Shown: positions 62,751 to 64,000 of the stretch, in pieces | Layout: every line of letters begins with the position of its first letter | Numbering within the stretch: position 1 is the stretch's first letter | NCBI GenBank assembly: GCA_964007475.1 | Contig: OZ023273.1 | Span: 80,082,598-80,146,597, forward strand | Reading direction: 5' to 3' | Length of the DNA: 64,000 nucleotides | DNA from: Hybos culiciformis | Taxonomy: Eukaryota; Arthropoda; Insecta; Diptera; Hybotidae | Notes under the pieces: model-generated | Told to the model about the DNA's origin: nothing | Seen by the model: only the letters and a program-made list of their open reading frames with translations | Database searches by the model: none | Position numbers and translations under genes: made by a program

Positions 62751-64000
62751 GGTTATTATGTAAAAAACGTAAATAAATTTGCGAGATACTGCAACCAATA
62801 CGTAAGTGATAATTTAAATTCGTCACTTCTTAGACGAATGCAAATTCTTCGATCGGCAAAGGATACAAATCTTTAACAATGAAACACCCACAAACTGCCT
62901 CAAAGTTACAACAAAAAGCAACATATTAAAAATTAATGAATATATAAACCTCACAAAAATGCACAAAAAAATATAAATAAAAATAACTAAAATAACAAAA
63001 ACCAAATAAACATGTACTAATTAAGCTTTCCAAACCATATATAAATAAGAAAAACACTAAAATTACATATGTCATTAAGAGATAAGTTTATATAATTAAG
63101 CTAGTTTATAGTCAGGAAATATTACTTTTTTTCGTTAAAAAAAAAAAAAAAAAGAAGGCACTTTCTAAGTTAACATTAATAACATAAAAATATACAAAAT
63201 TAAAACAGAAATAATTCAAATTTGAAAATTAATTATAAAAATCAATTTACAAAAAAAAAAAAGAAGAGAAAACTAAAAACAACTATATAGAATTAATATA
63301 ATTTAATTTTACATATTTAGTTCTTAATTCAATATGAAAATTGTTTGTTTTTTATATAAAAAGATAGGATCAAAAACCATAGCAGTTAGTGTCCTAAAAA
63401 ATTAATTATAATAATAATTAAATTATTATATATAATTCAAAAATAAATAAATAAATAAAATAAATTCGAAGAATAATAATAATTGTAATACAAATTTCGA
63501 ATGTAAGATTTGTTTTCAAAGTAGGATTCCCAATAAGCCAACAATGACAGTATGTTGTTACGTTTTTTCTAAAATATTTATTGGTAGAGCAGTAGAGCTT
63601 TAGAAAGAAAAAAAGAATGTCCAATATGTAGAAAGAAATTAAAATTCAAGGACGTTAATAGAATTTATTTATAAAAAACTAACCGCTCCTGTCCCTGCGG
63701 AGTTTGCTTTACTCGGCTTGTTTATAACTAGACGATTTCATCTAGAAGCCTTTTTGATTTGTTTGAAAGTTGGAAAAACCTTTTGTTTCTGGATTGGAAT
63801 TAATTTACAAACAATCAATTTAAAAGTATCTTCTTATTTAACATCTTAGGATGCTAAATGTACCAAATTAGTCTATATTGATAGTGATTTACATAAAAAA
63901 AATTACAAAATAATATTATTTACATGTGCCGCAAAGGGTCAAGCGTGGCCACTCCAGCACACTCTTTTTCGCTAGGGACTCCTTGGTTTCTTGAAATATG
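62751..64000. other. Unassigned A/T-rich DNA
   Basis: No element ends, arrays or recognisable reading frames. The last 340 bp (63660-64000) are less A/T-rich (for example CTCCTGTCCCTGCGGAGTTT) and could be the edge of a further element or gene beyond the window. Confidence 0.4.

Overview
The window reads as non-genic, repeat-dominated DNA from an arthropod, most likely an insect. It is extremely A+T-rich with long A/T homopolymers. I recognise no ordinary host gene, rRNA or functional tRNA. Nearly every stretch with protein-coding character belongs to a transposable element (TE): Jockey-type LINEs, hAT, piggyBac, Mutator-like (MULE) and Helitron elements, a large two-ORF element with C2H2 fingers and a D-V-M-H-D motif, one possible LTR element, and many non-autonomous inverted-repeat elements. 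I cannot name the order or species.

Layout. 1-4 kb: a ~240-bp tandem array and a 5'-truncated LINE reverse transcriptase. 4-16 kb: a hAT element (4063-5626, TSD GTTCTATT) holding a TAA-flanked element, a MITE, a second hAT (8732-9682, TSD GTATAAAG) and two large palindromes. 16.0-31.8 kb: a nest of at least six levels. A TAA-flanked inverted-repeat element (16021-31842) contains a decayed LINE. The LINE is split by a TTAA-flanked element (18307-26795), a Helitron (27154-28758) and others. The TTAA element contains a MULE (18949-26752, 9-bp TSD CAAAAATTG) whose long arms carry arrays of a 12-bp repeat. The MULE contains a foldback element (about 21213-23875), which holds a TAA MITE and a hAT. 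32-42 kb: a small hAT, a second decayed Jockey LINE, a minus-strand LTR with primer-binding site, and a minus-strand MULE transposase remnant with an intron.

42.5-56.5 kb: the remains of a two-ORF element on the plus strand. The upstream ORF is cut by a piggyBac element (43096-45768) whose transposase keeps all three catalytic Asp. The downstream ORF (C2H2 fingers at 46.5 kb, D-V-M-H-D motif at 50.8 kb, C-terminus at 56.3 kb) is cut by a TIR element with its own nested MITE, a stretch with a hAT and a Helitron helicase derivative, and a 5.2-kb hAT (51060-56285) that was itself hit by a second piggyBac-like element (53402-54702). 56.5-64 kb: tRNA-like SINEs, a TIR element holding an inverted SINE pair, a foldback element with a hAT at its centre, and a short-repeat family shared with 17.6 kb.

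The genes do not form a host pathway. Their relations are stratigraphic: who inserted into whom. Target-site duplications and reading frames that rejoin when an insert is mentally removed give strong internal proof of several insertions. Large parts of 9.7-14.7, 36-38.9 and 62.8-64 kb hold nothing I can identify.
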